The notes below the pieces were generated by a model. It saw nothing but the letters and a program-made list of their open reading frames with translations, made no database searches and was not told where the DNA came from. The translations under genes were made by a program, and so were the position numbers. 6,201 nucleotides of DNA from Clostridiales bacterium (GTDB lineage Bacteria > Bacillota > Clostridia > Oscillospirales > Acutalibacteraceae), in contig JAAZGX010000224.1 of assembly GCA_012511005.1 (NCBI GenBank), positions 1 to 6,201 on the forward strand, in the 5' to 3' direction. Below are positions 5,324 through 6,201 of the stretch, one piece after another; within the stretch, counting starts at the first letter, position 1; each line of letters starts with the position of its first letter.

Positions 5324-6201
5324 GCATCTATTAAACGGACGCCTAAAAGTGTTGAGACGACGAGTGTTTTTTACGGCTATAACAATAATAAAACGGCGGC
5401 AGACGGCGAATTTACAGACGCGCTGAATTTAACATCATCATACTTTCCGCTATTTGCCACAAGGCATAAAAGGGCATCATTCCCGCTCGTTACGAGTGAA
5501 AACGGACTAAATTCTCTTTATGCAAAGGACAAGCTTTTTTATATAAACGACAACAAACTCTATTATGGCGGCGAGGCTTTGACGGGCATAACTCTTTTGA
5601 CTTCTGTTTCTGACAGGCAAATGGTTTCTATGGGTGCTTATCTTTTGATTTTCCCTGATTTGATTTATGTAAATACGAGTGACCTTACTGACAAAGGCAG
5701 CTTTGCCGCATCATTTACTACGGGCGGCAGCGTGACATTCACTCCGTGCAGAGCGGACGGTACGGCATATGACGACTATATATCTTCTGATGCCGAGCCT
5801 AATAACCCAAAAGAGGGGGAGCTTTGGTACGATACAGGAAGTGACATATTAAAACGGTATAACGGATTTACAAATATATGGGCAGCGGTTGAAACTACAT
5901 ATGTAAAAATAGCAAGCCCGAATATCGGCAAAGCGTTTAGAAAGCTTGACGGTGTAAAAATAAGCGGAGCGGCAGACGCACAGTTTAATACTACTTTAAT
6001 ACTTTATGAAGCGTCTGATGACTTTATTGTGGTAACGGGGAATATAAGCTCTCCCATAACAGAAGAAGCGCCGTTAACAATAACAAGAGAAGTTCCCGCT
6101 ATGGATTTTGTTGTTGAGGGCGAAAACAGAGTTTGGGGCTGTAATTCAAAGAAAAATGAGATTTATGCTTGTAAGTTAGGCGACTTTAGAAATTGGAACT
6201 G
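5321..6201 (+). CDS. Large virion protein, possibly tail nozzle/hub or stopper-like (3' truncated)
   Basis: The frame is open from GTG 5321 to the window edge, giving 293 codons with no stop, so the gene continues outside. The N-terminus is basic (MASIKRTPKS), followed by DGEFTDALNLTSSYFPLFATRHKR (about 29-52), a pattern common in phage proteins that begin by listing a mostly beta, propeller-like body. Short beta repeats follow (LNSLYAKDKLFYINDNKLYYGG). A segment with the PxNPKEGELWYDTG...LKRYNG...W pattern (160-187) resembles small modules found in tail fibres and baseplate proteins. Near the end VWGCN...NEIYACKLGDFRNWN (271-293) resembles the repeated ...YASKLGDPxNW motif of tail nozzle/tubular-B-type beta-propellers. 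Known: such proteins in short-tailed phages follow the adaptor. Inferred: nozzle-like function. It could instead be another tail or head-closure structural protein. That it is a gene is near certain; the product is uncertain. Confidence 0.6.
   Translation, partial: MASIKRTPKSVETTSVFYGYNNNKTAADGEFTDALNLTSSYFPLFATRHKRASFPLVTSENGLNSLYAKDKLFYINDNKLYYGGEALTGITLLTSVSDRQMVSMGAYLLIFPDLIYVNTSDLTDKGSFAASFTTGGSVTFTPCRADGTAYDDYISSDAEPNNPKEGELWYDTGSDILKRYNGFTNIWAAVETTYVKIASPNIGKAFRKLDGVKISGAADAQFNTTLILYEASDDFIVVTGNISSPITEEAPLTITREVPAMDFVVEGENRVWGCNSKKNEIYACKLGDFRNWN

Noticed and set aside
1..6201. CRISPR array, tRNA, insertion sequence, att site or diversity-generating repeat
   Set aside because: No repeated spacer pattern, cloverleaf, inverted-repeat-bounded transposase or template/variable repeat pair was seen in reading both strands.
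1..6201. Stop codon recoding (TGA or TAG read through), as in some gut phages
   Set aside because: TGA and TAA end genes exactly where families are expected to end, with the next start directly adjacent, so the standard code fits.

Overview
The window is a stretch of bacteriophage (or prophage) head-morphogenesis genes. All genes are on the + strand, tightly packed, and read as one late-operon segment. Moderate AT-richness, heavy use of ATA, AGA and AGG codons, strong AAAGGA-type ribosome binding sites, TTG and GTG starts, and the protein families themselves all point to a phage of a Bacillota host, most likely a gut-type Clostridia (Oscillospiraceae/Lachnospiraceae-like). No integrase, repressor, att site, tRNA or host gene is present, so prophage and free phage cannot be told apart.

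Layout: 1-450, 3' end of the large terminase subunit (nuclease domain). 455-2092, portal protein, starting at TTG. 2089-2412, a Prp-type cysteine protease whose start overlaps the portal stop (ATGA). 2413-2517, a 105-base non-coding leader with two predicted hairpins. 2518-3291, scaffolding protein. 3324-4598, N4-gp56-type major capsid protein. 4623-4853, a 76-aa unrecognised capsid-linked protein. 4862-4883, a GC-rich hairpin. 4899-5315, a small putative head-tail adaptor. 5321-6201, the first 293 codons of a larger virion protein that runs off the window and is probably a tail-hub/nozzle-like or other virion structural protein. No stretch above about 105 bases lacks a gene.

How the parts work together: scaffold and capsid protein would assemble a procapsid on the portal. 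Terminase would cut and pump the DNA, and the adaptor would close the portal for the tail. The most interesting logic is proteolytic. Prp is the enzyme that in Bacillota trims the N-terminal extension of ribosomal protein L27 at an LNLQFF/A-type site. Here a phage-encoded Prp sits directly upstream of two proteins whose N-termini carry the same kind of site: MNLQLFA in the capsid protein and RLNLCAFS in the scaffold. The module therefore appears to be a self-contained protease/substrate maturation system borrowed from, or shared with, host ribosome maturation. The gene order after the capsid (small protein, one adaptor, then a large nozzle-like protein) resembles short-tailed phages more than long-tailed ones. 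That is an inference from a truncated view.
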